From an uncultured Aquiluna sp. (lineage in GTDB: Bacteria; Actinomycetota; Actinomycetes; Actinomycetales; Microbacteriaceae): a stretch of DNA of 64,000 bases. Under the pieces are notes generated by a model. It saw only the letters and a program-made list of their open reading frames with translations. It was not told where the DNA came from and searched no databases. The stretch lies in the NCBI GenBank assembly GCA_913057795.1, contig CAJXOD010000002.1:1-64000 (forward strand), written 5' to 3'. The position numbers and the translations under genes are program-made. Each line of letters starts with the position of its first letter. The stretch's first letter is position 1. Shown here one piece after another: positions 46,286-55,800 of the stretch.

Positions 46286-46543
46286 TCATTGTGTGTCAGC
46301 CATGTTTTGTGCCTGATTTCTAAGCCATGTCTCAAGCGACTCAGAATTAGAGTCGCCCAAGGCGCGAACTAGACCTTTTCGATCAAGCGCTAGCCTCAAA
46401 CATTTTTCATGAACCCAAGCCCCTCTTCCATGTAGCTTTCGCTGCTGGTCGAGAAGAAAACTTTGATTCACTGAAACAATTTTTAGCAAGTGCTTCATCG
46501 AATCTCGTTGGCGGCAGCCAACACAGGTCCGAATAGGCTCCAT
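46286..46543 (-). CDS. YlxR-family (DUF448) protein
   Basis: An 85-residue RNA-binding-like protein between nusA and infB. It has RTCVGCRQRDSM at the N-terminus and GRGAWVHEKCLRLAL near residue 40, both YlxR hallmarks. YlxR proteins have been linked to RNase P and to gene regulation in Gram-positives. It follows nusA by 24 bases. Confidence 0.9.
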   Translation of the reverse strand: MEPIRTCVGCRQRDSMKHLLKIVSVNQSFLLDQQRKLHGRGAWVHEKCLRLALDRKGLVRALGDSNSESLETWLRNQAQNMADTQ

Positions 46544-46567
46544 TCTAGGGCCCCTTACCTAATGACG

Positions 46568-47545
46568 CTATCCCTCAAGGATGCTATCTGGCTGGATGTC
46601 GATTTTGGCACCGGTCAATTTCGCCGCCAGGCGGGCGTTCTGACCCTCTTTTCCGATTGCCAGTGAGAGCTGAAAATCAGGAACTAACACTCTAACTGCC
46701 TTGGTCGCAGCGTCTAAAACAAAGCTGTCCGACACTCTGGCTGGTGACAAGGCGTGAGCTACGAAGGTTGCCAAGTCCTCTGAGAAATCAACAACGTCGA
46801 TTTTTTCCTCATTCAATTCCGCGCTAACAGCACGGACTCGCTGGCCAAGTTCGCCAATGCAGGCTCCCTTGGCATTGATTCCGGGTTCTTTCGCGAAAAC
46901 CGCAATCTTGGTCCTGTGGCCTGCCTCGCGAGCAACAGAAGCAATTTCCACTTGTCCGGAAGCGACCTCTGGAACCTCCATTGCGAAAAGTTTTCTAACC
47001 AAACCAGGGTGGGTCCTGGAAACCGTGATTTGAGGCCCTCTTGTTCCCATTTGAACGCTGGTTACATAAACTCTGATGCGACTTCCGTGCAAATACTGTT
47101 CGGTTGGGACCTGCTCTTCGGGAGGCATAAGAGCCTCAATTGAGCCTAAGTTCACGTAAACCATGTGTGATCGAGAACCCTGTTGAATCTGCCCAGCGAC
47201 TATGTCGCCCTCTTTGCCCTTGAACTCTCCCAGCAGTCCCTCGTCTGAAATGTCTCGCATCCGCTGCGCAATAACCTGTTTCGCGGCGTAAGCAGCAACT
47301 CGACCAAAACCTTCGGGGGTCACTTCCTCTTCGCCAATGGGCTCTAGGTCCTCATCGAGAGTGGACTGGAAGATTCGAACGTGACCGGTTTTGCGATCAA
47401 GCTCGGCTCGGGCTCCCTTTACTGGTTCCGGAAACCCCTTGGCGAAAGCGGCCAAAATGGCGGCTTCAATAATCAGAACTAGTTCGTCAAATGGGATTTC
47501 CCGCTCGCGCTCCAGTAGACGAAGAACTTGTAAATCGATATCCAT
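46568..47545 (-). CDS. nusA: Transcription termination/antitermination protein NusA
   Basis: RNA polymerase elongation factor. The 325-residue protein has the N-terminal polymerase-binding domain (1-105), an S1 domain (about 108-180) and two KH domains (about 190-320, with EPGINAKGACIGELGQRVRAV and LAIGKEGQNARLAAKLTG). It lacks the C-terminal acidic repeats of enterobacterial NusA, as in other actinobacteria. AAAGAGG precedes the ATG. rimP, which normally precedes nusA, is missing: proS ends only 20 bases upstream. Confidence 0.96.
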   Translation of the reverse strand: MDIDLQVLRLLEREREIPFDELVLIIEAAILAAFAKGFPEPVKGARAELDRKTGHVRIFQSTLDEDLEPIGEEEVTPEGFGRVAAYAAKQVIAQRMRDISDEGLLGEFKGKEGDIVAGQIQQGSRSHMVYVNLGSIEALMPPEEQVPTEQYLHGSRIRVYVTSVQMGTRGPQITVSRTHPGLVRKLFAMEVPEVASGQVEIASVAREAGHRTKIAVFAKEPGINAKGACIGELGQRVRAVSAELNEEKIDVVDFSEDLATFVAHALSPARVSDSFVLDAATKAVRVLVPDFQLSLAIGKEGQNARLAAKLTGAKIDIQPDSILEG

Positions 47546-47565
47546 GACTCGCCTCTTTTTAGTTT

Positions 47566-49329
47566 CTAGCGCTTAGCCATTAGCTCAGCGAGAACTGAGT
47601 CTATCTTTACTTGGGAGCGTTCGCCTGTCGCTCTGTTCCAAAGCTCAACTTCACCATCTGCCACACCTCGGCCACAGATGATTATCCATGGGTTGCCAAT
47701 CAGCTCCGCATCGGCAAACTTCACTCCCGGGCTGACTTTTAGTCGGTCATCAAACATGACCTTGAGCCCAAGAGCCTCAGCGGCTAGGGTCAGAGACTCG
47801 GCGGTCGCGAAGGCAGCCTCATCTTTACCTGCCGCAATCACGTGAAGGTTCGCTGGAGCCACTGAATCCGGCCACATCAAACCAGCATCGTCGTGGAACG
47901 ACTCGGCTATTACCGCCACCAACCTGGTCACGCCAATGCCGTAGGAGCCCATGGTTACTGTCACGAGCTTGCCGTTGGAATCAAGAACCTTGAGGCCAAG
48001 TGCTTCAGCATATTTGCGACCAAGCTGAAAAATGTGACCGATTTCGATGCCGCGAGCCATCTCCAACGGCCCTGAACCATCCGGGGCCGGGTCCCCAGCG
48101 CGAATCTCTGCAATGTCCGCAATTCCATCCGAGGAAAAGTCTCGACCAAAAGTCAGGTACCAAGTGTGCATCTGATCTTTATTGGCCCCACTGATCCAAG
48201 CACTTCCCTCAGCGACCCTCGGGTCTAGAAGGTACTCAATTCTCGAATCGGTTTCTAGCCCCAAAAATTGCTTCGAATCTCTTCGGGGTCCGATGTAGCC
48301 CTTAACAAGTTCTGGGTGACTCTTGAAGTCCGCTTCGTTGGCTTGCTCTACGTCACACCCAAACCACGCTTCGGCCCGCTTTTGATCTACGTCTCGATCG
48401 CCGGGAATTCCAACCGTAACCAGCCTGCGCTTGCCGTCTCCAGTTATTAGCGCTAGCACGACGTTTTTCAAGGTGTCGGATGCTTGCCAGGTGCCGTCCG
48501 TCTTGGGGTGGTTCTCATTCGAAAAACTGACCAAGCTAGCAATTGTTGGAGTGTTGGGCGATGAGTGATCCACCGCAGCCTGATCATCCGGAGTGAGGGC
48601 CGGAGACTGCATAAACCTAACCGCCTCGACATTGGCGGCGAAGCCAGAGGCGGATCGAACAAAGGAGTCTTCGCCAATTTCCGAGGGGTTCAGGAACTCT
48701 TCCGATTTTGACCCACCCATCGCGCCGGCATCCGCGCTAACGACTACATACTCCAGACCTAGGCGAGTGAAAATACGCTCGTAAGCTGCGCGTTGGGCTT
48801 GATATGAAACCTCGAGGCCTTCGTCAGTAACGTCGAAGCTGTAGGCGTCTTTCATTACGAACTCGCGACCACGTAAAAGACCGGCTCTTGGCCTGGCCTC
48901 GTCGCGGTATTTATTTTGAATTTGGTAGATGCTCAGTGGCAGGTCTTTATAGGAATTATAAAGATCTTTAACTAACAGAGTAAAAACCTCTTCGTGAGTT
49001 GGAGCCAGCAAATACTCCGCGCCTTTTCTGTCCTTCAGCCGGAAAATATTGTCTCCGTAATCGTTCCAGCGACCGGTTATCTCGTAGGGCTCTTTTGGAA
49101 GCAGGGCCGGAAAGAAGACCTCTTGGGCGCCAGCAGCAGCCATTTCTTCGCGAACGATTTGCTCAATCTTGTTTTTGACCATCAGGCCAAGAGGCAGCCA
49201 GCTAAAAACTCCCGGTGCCGCGCGCCTTATGTAACCCGCGCGTACAAGTAACCTGTGGCTTTCAACCTCAGCGTCAGCAGGGTCTTCTCGAAGGGTCCTT
49301 AGAAATAATGAGCTCAGGCGATATGGCAT
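47566..49329 (-). CDS. proS: Prolyl-tRNA synthetase (bacterial type)
   Basis: Charges tRNA-Pro. The 587-residue class II enzyme has motif 1 near residues 40-80 ([17 protein letters not shown]), motif 2 ([17 protein letters not shown]), the editing insertion domain (about 220-400), motif 3 ([13 protein letters not shown]) and the anticodon-binding domain (about 485-587). I prefer ATG 49329; a GTG two codons earlier is possible. TAACAT ends seven bases before the ATG, compatible with a leaderless start. Confidence 0.95.
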   Translation of the reverse strand: MPYRLSSLFLRTLREDPADAEVESHRLLVRAGYIRRAAPGVFSWLPLGLMVKNKIEQIVREEMAAAGAQEVFFPALLPKEPYEITGRWNDYGDNIFRLKDRKGAEYLLAPTHEEVFTLLVKDLYNSYKDLPLSIYQIQNKYRDEARPRAGLLRGREFVMKDAYSFDVTDEGLEVSYQAQRAAYERIFTRLGLEYVVVSADAGAMGGSKSEEFLNPSEIGEDSFVRSASGFAANVEAVRFMQSPALTPDDQAAVDHSSPNTPTIASLVSFSNENHPKTDGTWQASDTLKNVVLALITGDGKRRLVTVGIPGDRDVDQKRAEAWFGCDVEQANEADFKSHPELVKGYIGPRRDSKQFLGLETDSRIEYLLDPRVAEGSAWISGANKDQMHTWYLTFGRDFSSDGIADIAEIRAGDPAPDGSGPLEMARGIEIGHIFQLGRKYAEALGLKVLDSNGKLVTVTMGSYGIGVTRLVAVIAESFHDDAGLMWPDSVAPANLHVIAAGKDEAAFATAESLTLAAEALGLKVMFDDRLKVSPGVKFADAELIGNPWIIICGRGVADGEVELWNRATGERSQVKIDSVLAELMAKR

Positions 49330-49343
49330 GAGCACAATGTTAT

Positions 49344-50498
49344 CTACTCCCCGACGGTAACCTGAGCGGTTCCGATAAGTGCGCTATCCATTTCGGCTGC
49401 GATTCGGTTTGCCTCTTCAATCAAAGTGGCAACAATTTCATTTTCCGGAACCGTTTTGATGATCTCACCCTTTACAAAAATTTGACCCTTGCCATTTCCT
49501 GAGGCAACTCCCAAATCCGCTTCTCGGGCTTCGCCCGGTCCGTTTACAACGCAACCCATAACTGCAACCCTGATTGGGACAGTCAAGTGAGAAAGCCCCT
49601 CGGTGACATCGTTCGCGAGCGTATAAACATCTACTTGAGCGCGTCCACAACTTGGACAGGAGACAATCTCTAGTTTTCTAGGACGGAGGTTCAGGCTCTC
49701 CAAGATCTGCGAGCCCACCTTGATTTCCTCAACCGGAGGAGCGGAGAGCGAGACTCGAATCGTGTCACCGATTCCCTGCGCCAACAAAGCACCAAAGGCC
49801 ACTGAGGACTTAATGGTGCCCTGGAATGCCGGTCCGGCCTCGGTAACTCCTAAGTGAAATGGCCAGTCCCCACGCTCAGCAAGAAGCTGATAGGCCTTCA
49901 CCATAACCACTGGGTCATTGTGCTTCACAGAAATCTTGAAATCGTGAAAGTCATGCTCTTCGAAAAGACTCGCCTCCCAAACCGCGGACTCCACAAGGGC
50001 TTCGGCGGTCGGCTTGCCATATTTCTGCAGCAGCCTTGGGTCTAGAGACCCGGCATTTACACCAATCCGAATCGATATTCCAGCGTCCTTGGCAGCTTTT
50101 GAGATTGCGCCCACCTGGTCATCGAATTTTCTAATGTTTCCGGGGTTTACTCGCACTGCGCCGCACCCAGCTTCGATCGCCTGGAAGACATAGCGCGGCT
50201 GGAAGTGGATATCAGCGATAACCGGAAGCTGAGATCGCTTGGCAATGACCCTCAAAGCTTTTGCATCGTCGCTTGTGGGGACAGCCACCCGAACAATGTC
50301 ACAACCCGTGGCGGTCAATTCAGCAATTTGCTGAAGTGTTCCGTTGATGTCTGTGGTTTGGGTGGTGGTCATAGACTGCACCGAAATTGGAGAATCCGAA
50401 CCTACAGGAACCTTTCCAACCATTATTTGGCGAGTTTTCCGCCTAGGGGCGATTGTCAGTGGGGGTCCTACGGGAAGACCAAGATTTACAGCCGGCAA
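49344..50498 (-). CDS. ispG: 4-hydroxy-3-methylbut-2-enyl diphosphate synthase
   Basis: Iron-sulfur enzyme of the non-mevalonate (MEP) isoprenoid pathway. The 384-residue protein has an N-terminal TIM barrel ([27 protein letters not shown]) and a C-terminal cluster domain with Cys residues in SCPSCGRAQ and [10 protein letters not shown]. The start is TTG at 50498 with GAGAGG upstream. It lies between rseP and proS in the typical dxr-rseP-ispG-proS order. Confidence 0.95.
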   Translation of the reverse strand: MPAVNLGLPVGPPLTIAPRRKTRQIMVGKVPVGSDSPISVQSMTTTQTTDINGTLQQIAELTATGCDIVRVAVPTSDDAKALRVIAKRSQLPVIADIHFQPRYVFQAIEAGCGAVRVNPGNIRKFDDQVGAISKAAKDAGISIRIGVNAGSLDPRLLQKYGKPTAEALVESAVWEASLFEEHDFHDFKISVKHNDPVVMVKAYQLLAERGDWPFHLGVTEAGPAFQGTIKSSVAFGALLAQGIGDTIRVSLSAPPVEEIKVGSQILESLNLRPRKLEIVSCPSCGRAQVDVYTLANDVTEGLSHLTVPIRVAVMGCVVNGPGEAREADLGVASGNGKGQIFVKGEIIKTVPENEIVATLIEEANRIAAEMDSALIGTAQVTVGE

Positions 50499-50551
50499 TT
50501 ATTACCTCTCGTTTGCTCCAAGCTTCAACAGCAAAGGAGGAAAGTTACTTC

Positions 50552-51853
50552 CTAACCCAATGTTATTGGGTTTACAAGGTCCGCTAATATTAGTATGAGG
50601 CCCGTTGCAATGAGCAGCATCCACACCGCATAGGCAATAGGTAGTGCTTTAGCGGTGTCGATTGGACCCGGGTCACTCTTTCCAAAAAGCACCCACGACC
50701 TTCTCTTTGCGCTTTCGTAGAGCGCCCCGAGAACATGTCCACCATCTAGCGGCAGCAACGGAATCATGTTGAAAACGAAAAGTGCAAGATTCAAAGAGCC
50801 TATCAACAGCAACAGCGAGGCGAGCTTGGCCTCCACACCGATATCGGCGGCAGTGAGCTCTCCCGCTAACTGGCCCACACCCAAAATGGAGACCGCACCA
50901 TTTGGATCTCGATCCGTGCCGCCAAAAGTACTTGCCGCAACCTTATAAACCTGTTGCGGCAAATCGGCCACGAATGCCAGCATCCCACCGGTTGCAGTTA
51001 GAGAAAAGCTAACCGATTCGCCGATGCTCAATGGCGTCATCTCAGACCCCAACTGAATACCCAAAATTGGCCTGAGCTCAGTGACTTTGTTGCCGGCCGC
51101 GTCTAGCGCTGCCGCACCCGAGTCCAGAAAAACTTGAGTCTCGATAAATGACGGCGTAATCGCAAGGGTGATATTCGCCCCGTCACGAACAACCCCCAGC
51201 ATTGACTGACTCGTCTGATTCTTGTTGAGCCCTGCAATCACTTCGGTCCAGCTCAGAACTGGTTTGCCATTGACTTGATTGACGATGTCGCCAGGCAAGA
51301 GTCCAGCGGCAATAGCGGGCGAGACCGGAGATCCACTCGGGCAATTACCCGCCGTATCAGCCTCAATGCATTCATAGACCTTGTTGACGCTCATCGTGGA
51401 TTGCATTGTTCCAACACCACTCAGCGCTAGCAGAATAAGTAGCATCCCCAAAATAAGATTCATCAGCGGGCCGCCGAGCATGATAGTCAGCTTCTTGGGG
51501 GCGGACAGCTTGTAGAACTGGCGATTTTCATCGCTGGGCTCGATGCCCTGTCTTACTTGCTGCCTAGCATCCCTAATCCAACTCGCGAATGGACCCCGAT
51601 ACGGCTTGGACTCGGGAGGATACATTCCAGTCATGAGGATATAACCGCCGAGCGGTATTGCCTTGACGCCATACTCGGTGTCGCCCCTAGTCCAAGACTT
51701 AACGGTTGGGCCAAAGCCGATCATGTATTGATTTACCCGAACGCCAAAAATTTTCGCCGGTATCAGGTGACCTATTTCGTGCAGGCCTATAGACAGAGCA
51801 ATTCCAATTAGGACAATTGCAATTCCGGCCGCGTACAAGAGGATGTCGATCAC
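50552..51853 (-). CDS. Site-2 protease (RseP/RasP-type M50 peptidase)
   Basis: Intramembrane zinc protease that cleaves anti-sigma factors or signal peptides. The 433-residue protein has HEIGH at 25-29 in the first helix, a PDZ domain (about 155-240), and the second metal motif NMIPLLPLDGGHVLGAL near 365, with four membrane helices. The start is GTG at 51853. TACCCT lies 6 bases upstream. It follows dxr by 28 bases. Confidence 0.92.
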   Translation of the reverse strand: MIDILLYAAGIAIVLIGIALSIGLHEIGHLIPAKIFGVRVNQYMIGFGPTVKSWTRGDTEYGVKAIPLGGYILMTGMYPPESKPYRGPFASWIRDARQQVRQGIEPSDENRQFYKLSAPKKLTIMLGGPLMNLILGMLLILLALSGVGTMQSTMSVNKVYECIEADTAGNCPSGSPVSPAIAAGLLPGDIVNQVNGKPVLSWTEVIAGLNKNQTSQSMLGVVRDGANITLAITPSFIETQVFLDSGAAALDAAGNKVTELRPILGIQLGSEMTPLSIGESVSFSLTATGGMLAFVADLPQQVYKVAASTFGGTDRDPNGAVSILGVGQLAGELTAADIGVEAKLASLLLLIGSLNLALFVFNMIPLLPLDGGHVLGALYESAKRRSWVLFGKSDPGPIDTAKALPIAYAVWMLLIATGLILILADLVNPITLG

Positions 51854-51859
51854 GAAACA

Positions 51860-51865
51860 AGGGTA
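51860..51865 (-). promoter_or_regulatory. Candidate -10 box of the site-2 protease gene
   Basis: TACCCT (51865-51860), six bases (TGTTTC), then the GTG start. It would give an internal leaderless transcript in the dxr gene cluster. Confidence 0.35.
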
Positions 51866-51881
51866 CCTAACACTTGGGGCT

Positions 51882-52967
51882 TTAGCTCTCTGCTATCAGC
51901 GAATCGGCAGTCCGTCTGGCCCAACTTTCGGAAGCCAAGACGCTTTCGAGACTCAACGGCCCCGGAGTGTGCACCTGAAGTACCTTATCGATTGTGTCGG
52001 TAATTCCAAGGAACGAGATTTCACCCCGGTGAAAGGCCTCCACGGCCTGCTCATTCGCCGCGTTATAGACCGCCGGAAAAGTAAGCCCTGCCTGCCCCAC
52101 CTGCCGGGCCAACTTGACGGCGTTGAAGACATCCTCATCCAGCGGCTCGAAATCCCATCGATGGCTTTGAGTGAAATCCAACGGTTTTGTCGAATGGGCA
52201 AGCCGATCTGGCCAGCCAATTGCAAAGCCAATCGCGAGTTTCATATCTGGTACTGAGGCCTGTGCAATCACCGAACCGTCATAGAACTCGACCATAGAGT
52301 GAACAATGGACTGGGGATGAACGGTCACGGCGATGTTTTCAAACCCGATTCCAAACAAAATGTGAGCCTCAATTACCTCGAGGCCCTTGTTTACCATCGT
52401 CGCGGAATTAGTTGTTATGACCTTGCCCATACTCCAAGTCGGGTGCTTGAGAGCCTGAGCTGGAGTCACATTCTCGAGATCGGCTCTTGACATATTCCTA
52501 AACGGACCGCCAGATGCGGTCAATATAAGTCTTGAAACCTCAGATTTTTGGCCTGCCATTAAGCACTGTGCGATTGCCGAATGCTCTGAGTCAACGGGCA
52601 AGATTTGATCCTTGGCCGCCAGCTTCGTAACTAACGACCCGCCAACTATCAGAGACTCTTTGTTGGCCAGAGCCAGCTTGCTTCCCGCGCGAAGTGCCGA
52701 AAGGGTTGCCATCAACCCGGCAGAACCGGTTATCCCGTTCACAACGACATCTGCCGACAGCTCGCTGGCTAAATCGGCAGCCAGTTCGGGACCCAGTACT
52801 GCCCTGTCAATGGGCAAGCCGAATTGGACTCGCTGAGCCTCAAGTAACTCAGTATTCGAGTTTCCCGAGATGCCGACTAGCTGAAACTTATCGGGATTCG
52901 CCGCGAGCAACTCGAGAGTTTGAGTGCCGACAGAGCCCGTGGAGCCTAATACCAAAACAGTGCGCAT
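51882..52967 (-). CDS. dxr: 1-deoxy-D-xylulose 5-phosphate reductoisomerase
   Basis: Second step of the MEP isoprenoid pathway. The 361-residue protein has GSTGSVGTQTLELL at the N-terminus, LANKESLIVGG near residue 100, the metal/substrate segment PVDSEHSAIAQCL near 125, and a SGGPFR loop. The C-terminal helical domain is present. TAAGCT ends seven bases before the ATG. It diverges from gabT across a 76-base gap. Confidence 0.95.
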   Translation of the reverse strand: MRTVLVLGSTGSVGTQTLELLAANPDKFQLVGISGNSNTELLEAQRVQFGLPIDRAVLGPELAADLASELSADVVVNGITGSAGLMATLSALRAGSKLALANKESLIVGGSLVTKLAAKDQILPVDSEHSAIAQCLMAGQKSEVSRLILTASGGPFRNMSRADLENVTPAQALKHPTWSMGKVITTNSATMVNKGLEVIEAHILFGIGFENIAVTVHPQSIVHSMVEFYDGSVIAQASVPDMKLAIGFAIGWPDRLAHSTKPLDFTQSHRWDFEPLDEDVFNAVKLARQVGQAGLTFPAVYNAANEQAVEAFHRGEISFLGITDTIDKVLQVHTPGPLSLESVLASESWARRTADSLIAES

Positions 52968-52974
52968 CTACCAA

Positions 52975-52980
52975 AGCTTA
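52975..52980 (-). promoter_or_regulatory. Candidate -10 box of dxr
   Basis: TAAGCT (52980-52975), seven bases, then the dxr ATG at 52967. No ribosome binding site is visible. Confidence 0.4.
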
Positions 52981-53031
52981 GAACTCCATCCGCATTGCGA
53001 GTCAGGAATGATAAAAATCCGAATAAGTATC

Positions 53032-53037
53032 TAGAAT
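53032..53037 (+). promoter_or_regulatory. Candidate -10 box of the GABA aminotransferase gene
   Basis: TAGAAT is followed by TTAGAG and the ATG at 53044. This is the best match to the bacterial -10 consensus among the fixed-spacing sites of this window. Confidence 0.45.
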
Positions 53038-53043
53038 TTAGAG

Positions 53044-54369
53044 ATGAGCCTTGAACAAAAAAGAATCTTGACGACCTCTATCCCGGGACCTAAGTCTGTA
53101 GAGCTTCAAAAGCGTAGAACCGCGGTTGTTTCCGCGGGAGTCGGGACAATGCTTCCGGTATTTATTGAGCGCGCGCACGGCGCGATTCTCGAGGATGTCG
53201 ACGGCAACCAATTGATCGATATGGGAACCGGCATTGGAGTGGTAACTATTGGGCACACAAACCCCGGGGTCGTTTCCGCTGTTCAAGAACAGGTTGCAAA
53301 ACTGACTCACACCCTTTTCACGGTTGCCCCCTATGAGAAGTACGTTCGAGCAGCTGAGCTTTTAGCAGCTCACTCCCCTGGTTCTTTTCCGAAAAAAGTT
53401 GCATTTTTTAATTCAGGTGCAGAAGCCGTTGAAAATGCAGTAAAGATTGCACGGCGAGCAACCGGAAGAACAGAGATAGCGGTGTTCGACCACGCCTATC
53501 ACGGTCGAACCAGCCTGACGATGGCCATGAACTTTAAGGCGCATCCCTATGCCACAGGCTTCGGTCCGCTTCCCGGGAGCATTCACCATGCACCCATGAG
53601 TTACCCCTTCCGCGACCCTGAGGGAATGACTGGCGAGCAGGCAGCTGCCAGGACAATTACCTACCTAGAAAAAAGAGTTGGTGCGTCCCAGCTTGCCGCC
53701 GTTTTCATCGAACCGATTCAAGGCGAAGCTGGATTCATCGTCCCGGCTCCAGGCTTCCTAAAGACAATCGATAGCTGGTGCAAGGCGAACGGAATTGTGA
53801 TGGTTGCGGATGAAGTTCAAAGCGGTATGGCGAGGACCGGAAAATGGTTCGCTAGCCAGTGGGAAGACGGCTTTGACCCCGACCTAGTGACTGTCGCCAA
53901 AGGAATTGCCGGCGGAATGCCGCTATCCGGCGTTGTAGGCCGGGCCGAAATTATGGATTCAGCGCATGCGGGTGGCCTAGGTGGCACCTTCGGTGGTTCA
54001 CCAACCGCCGTGGCGGCCGCAGTGGCGGTAATGGAGCAGTTTGAGCAAGGAGACTGGCTAAATCGCGCCCAAGAGATTGGCGCCCTAATTGTCAAGCGTC
54101 TGACCGAGATGATGGCGATCTATCCAATAATTGGTGAGGTTCGTGGAGTGGGCGCTATGCAGGCGTTTGAACTAGTGATGCCAGGTACCCTTGATCCCAA
54201 CCAACCGGCCACCGAGGCGCTCTTGAAGCACTGCCACAAAAATGGTGTCGTGGTTCTCAATGCCGGAACCTATGCGAACGTAGTTCGCTTGCTTCCACCG
54301 CTTTCCATCTCCGACGATCTACTTCACGAGGCATTGGATGTCATTTCCGAAGGACTGGCGACCCTCTAG
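53044..54369 (+). CDS. gabT: 4-aminobutyrate aminotransferase
   Basis: PLP enzyme converting GABA to succinate semialdehyde. The 441-residue class III aminotransferase has NSGAEAVENAVKIAR near 125, DHAYHGRTSLTMAMNFK near 150, the PLP Asp256 in VADEVQSGMARTG and the Schiff-base Lys286 in TVAKGIAGGMPLSGV. The pattern fits GabT better than ArgD: the long N-terminus (GPKSVELQKRRTAVVSAGV) is typical of GabT. It heads the polyamine/GABA module. The matching succinate-semialdehyde dehydrogenase is not in the window. Confidence 0.88.
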   Translation: MSLEQKRILTTSIPGPKSVELQKRRTAVVSAGVGTMLPVFIERAHGAILEDVDGNQLIDMGTGIGVVTIGHTNPGVVSAVQEQVAKLTHTLFTVAPYEKYVRAAELLAAHSPGSFPKKVAFFNSGAEAVENAVKIARRATGRTEIAVFDHAYHGRTSLTMAMNFKAHPYATGFGPLPGSIHHAPMSYPFRDPEGMTGEQAAARTITYLEKRVGASQLAAVFIEPIQGEAGFIVPAPGFLKTIDSWCKANGIVMVADEVQSGMARTGKWFASQWEDGFDPDLVTVAKGIAGGMPLSGVVGRAEIMDSAHAGGLGGTFGGSPTAVAAAVAVMEQFEQGDWLNRAQEIGALIVKRLTEMMAIYPIIGEVRGVGAMQAFELVMPGTLDPNQPATEALLKHCHKNGVVVLNAGTYANVVRLLPPLSISDDLLHEALDVISEGLATL

Positions 54370-54438
54370 TTCCCTAGCCAGCTTCTGACCAAAACACCGC
54401 TTGAACCAAAGCTAAGCCAACGCTAAGACTGGAATAAC

Positions 54439-55800
54439 ATGAGTCAATATGAAGACCGCCAGCGATTAGCTGGGCTATTCGCCAAAGAAGTGAGCGTATA
54501 CGTTTCGACCCATCCGAAGTCGCAAACGGCTCACCAAAAGTCTCAAGCGTCGCTAGTCAATGGTGTTCCCATGCTCTGGATGGCGAAGTGGCCGGGACCA
54601 TTCCCGATTTACGTGGATAGTGCAAAAGGCGCCCACTTCACAGATCTTGACGGCAATGACTTCACCGATTTTTGCCTCGGTGACACTGGAGCGATGTCTG
54701 GACACGCTTCGGCGCCGACTGTGAAGGCAGTGCAGGACCAGATAGCTAAGGGGGCCACCTTTATGCTGCCCACCCTTGACGCGGCAATAAACGCCGAAAC
54801 ACTGGGTGCCCGTTTCGGTCTTCCCAAGTGGCAGTTCACTCTTAGTGCGACTGACGCCAATCGCCACCTAATACGATTTGCTAGGCAAGTAACCGGCAGG
54901 ACAAAGATTGCAGTCCATGACTACTGCTATCACGGAAGCGTTGACGAGACCTTCGCGGTTCTTGATCATCAGGGCAACACTATTTCGAGGCCAAATAATA
55001 TTGGCAAGCCGTCGGAGCTTCACACTACAACGGTCTCACTGCCCTTCAATGACTTGGCTGCTGCCGAAAAGGCATTTGCGACCGGTGAAGTCGCCCTATT
55101 GCTAATTGAACCGGGATTAACAAACATTGGCATCGTGCTGCCAGAGGCTGGTTATCTCGAGGGACTCCAAGCGCTGTGCAAAAAATACGATGTAATCTTT
55201 GCGTTGGATGAGACCCACACTCTTTCCGCAGGCGCCGGAGGCATCACAGCCCGAGACAACCTCAAACCAGACGCAGTCGTTCTTGGCAAGACCATAGGTG
55301 GCGGAGTGCCAGTCGGAGCAATTGGTTTCACGGAAGAGCTTTCAGAAAAGATTGCCAACAGCTTAGAACTGGAGAGCATCGACGTTGGAGGTGTCGGCGG
55401 AACGCTAGCCGGGAATGCCCTTTCAATGGCCGCAGTCCGTGCCACCCTCGAAGAAGTGCTGACCCCAAAGAACTTCTCGCGAATGGAGCAGCTGGCAATT
55501 ACTTGGCAGGCTAACATTCAGGCCACCATTGATGAATATCAACTGCCCTGGCAAGTTTCCCGAATTGGCTGTCGAGGCGAATATAGCTTTAGAAAAACCG
55601 CGCCTACAACAGGAGCGGAAGCTGCGGCTGCCGAGGACTTTGAATTGGGTCAGTTCCTTCAGCTTCACGCAATAAACCAAGGGATTCTGATGACGCCGTT
55701 TCACAATATGGTTTTGGTCTCACCCGACACGACTGCCGTCGACATTGAAAAGCACCACCGCCATTTTCGCGATGCCGTGGAACTGCTATTTGCTAAGTAG
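54439..55800 (+). CDS. Class III aminotransferase, GSAM-like, unknown substrate
   Basis: A 453-residue PLP enzyme whose fold resembles glutamate-1-semialdehyde aminomutase, but with changed signatures. The phosphate-binding segment is SATDANRHLIRFAR (usual form NSGTEA), and the PLP Asp257 lies in ALDETHTLSAGAGG where most family members have DEV. Lys284 in LGKTIGGGVPVGA should hold PLP. It follows gabT by 69 bases on the same strand and overlaps potC tail to tail by 15 bases. Context suggests an amine or omega-amino acid from polyamine breakdown. It is probably not HemL. Confidence 0.8.
   Translation: MSQYEDRQRLAGLFAKEVSVYVSTHPKSQTAHQKSQASLVNGVPMLWMAKWPGPFPIYVDSAKGAHFTDLDGNDFTDFCLGDTGAMSGHASAPTVKAVQDQIAKGATFMLPTLDAAINAETLGARFGLPKWQFTLSATDANRHLIRFARQVTGRTKIAVHDYCYHGSVDETFAVLDHQGNTISRPNNIGKPSELHTTTVSLPFNDLAAAEKAFATGEVALLLIEPGLTNIGIVLPEAGYLEGLQALCKKYDVIFALDETHTLSAGAGGITARDNLKPDAVVLGKTIGGGVPVGAIGFTEELSEKIANSLELESIDVGGVGGTLAGNALSMAAVRATLEEVLTPKNFSRMEQLAITWQANIQATIDEYQLPWQVSRIGCRGEYSFRKTAPTTGAEAAAAEDFELGQFLQLHAINQGILMTPFHNMVLVSPDTTAVDIEKHHRHFRDAVELLFAK

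Noticed and set aside
54439..55800. Annotation as glutamate-1-semialdehyde aminomutase (hemL)
   Set aside because: Signature loops differ (SATDANR, DETH) and no tetrapyrrole genes are nearby; the polyamine context favours another substrate.
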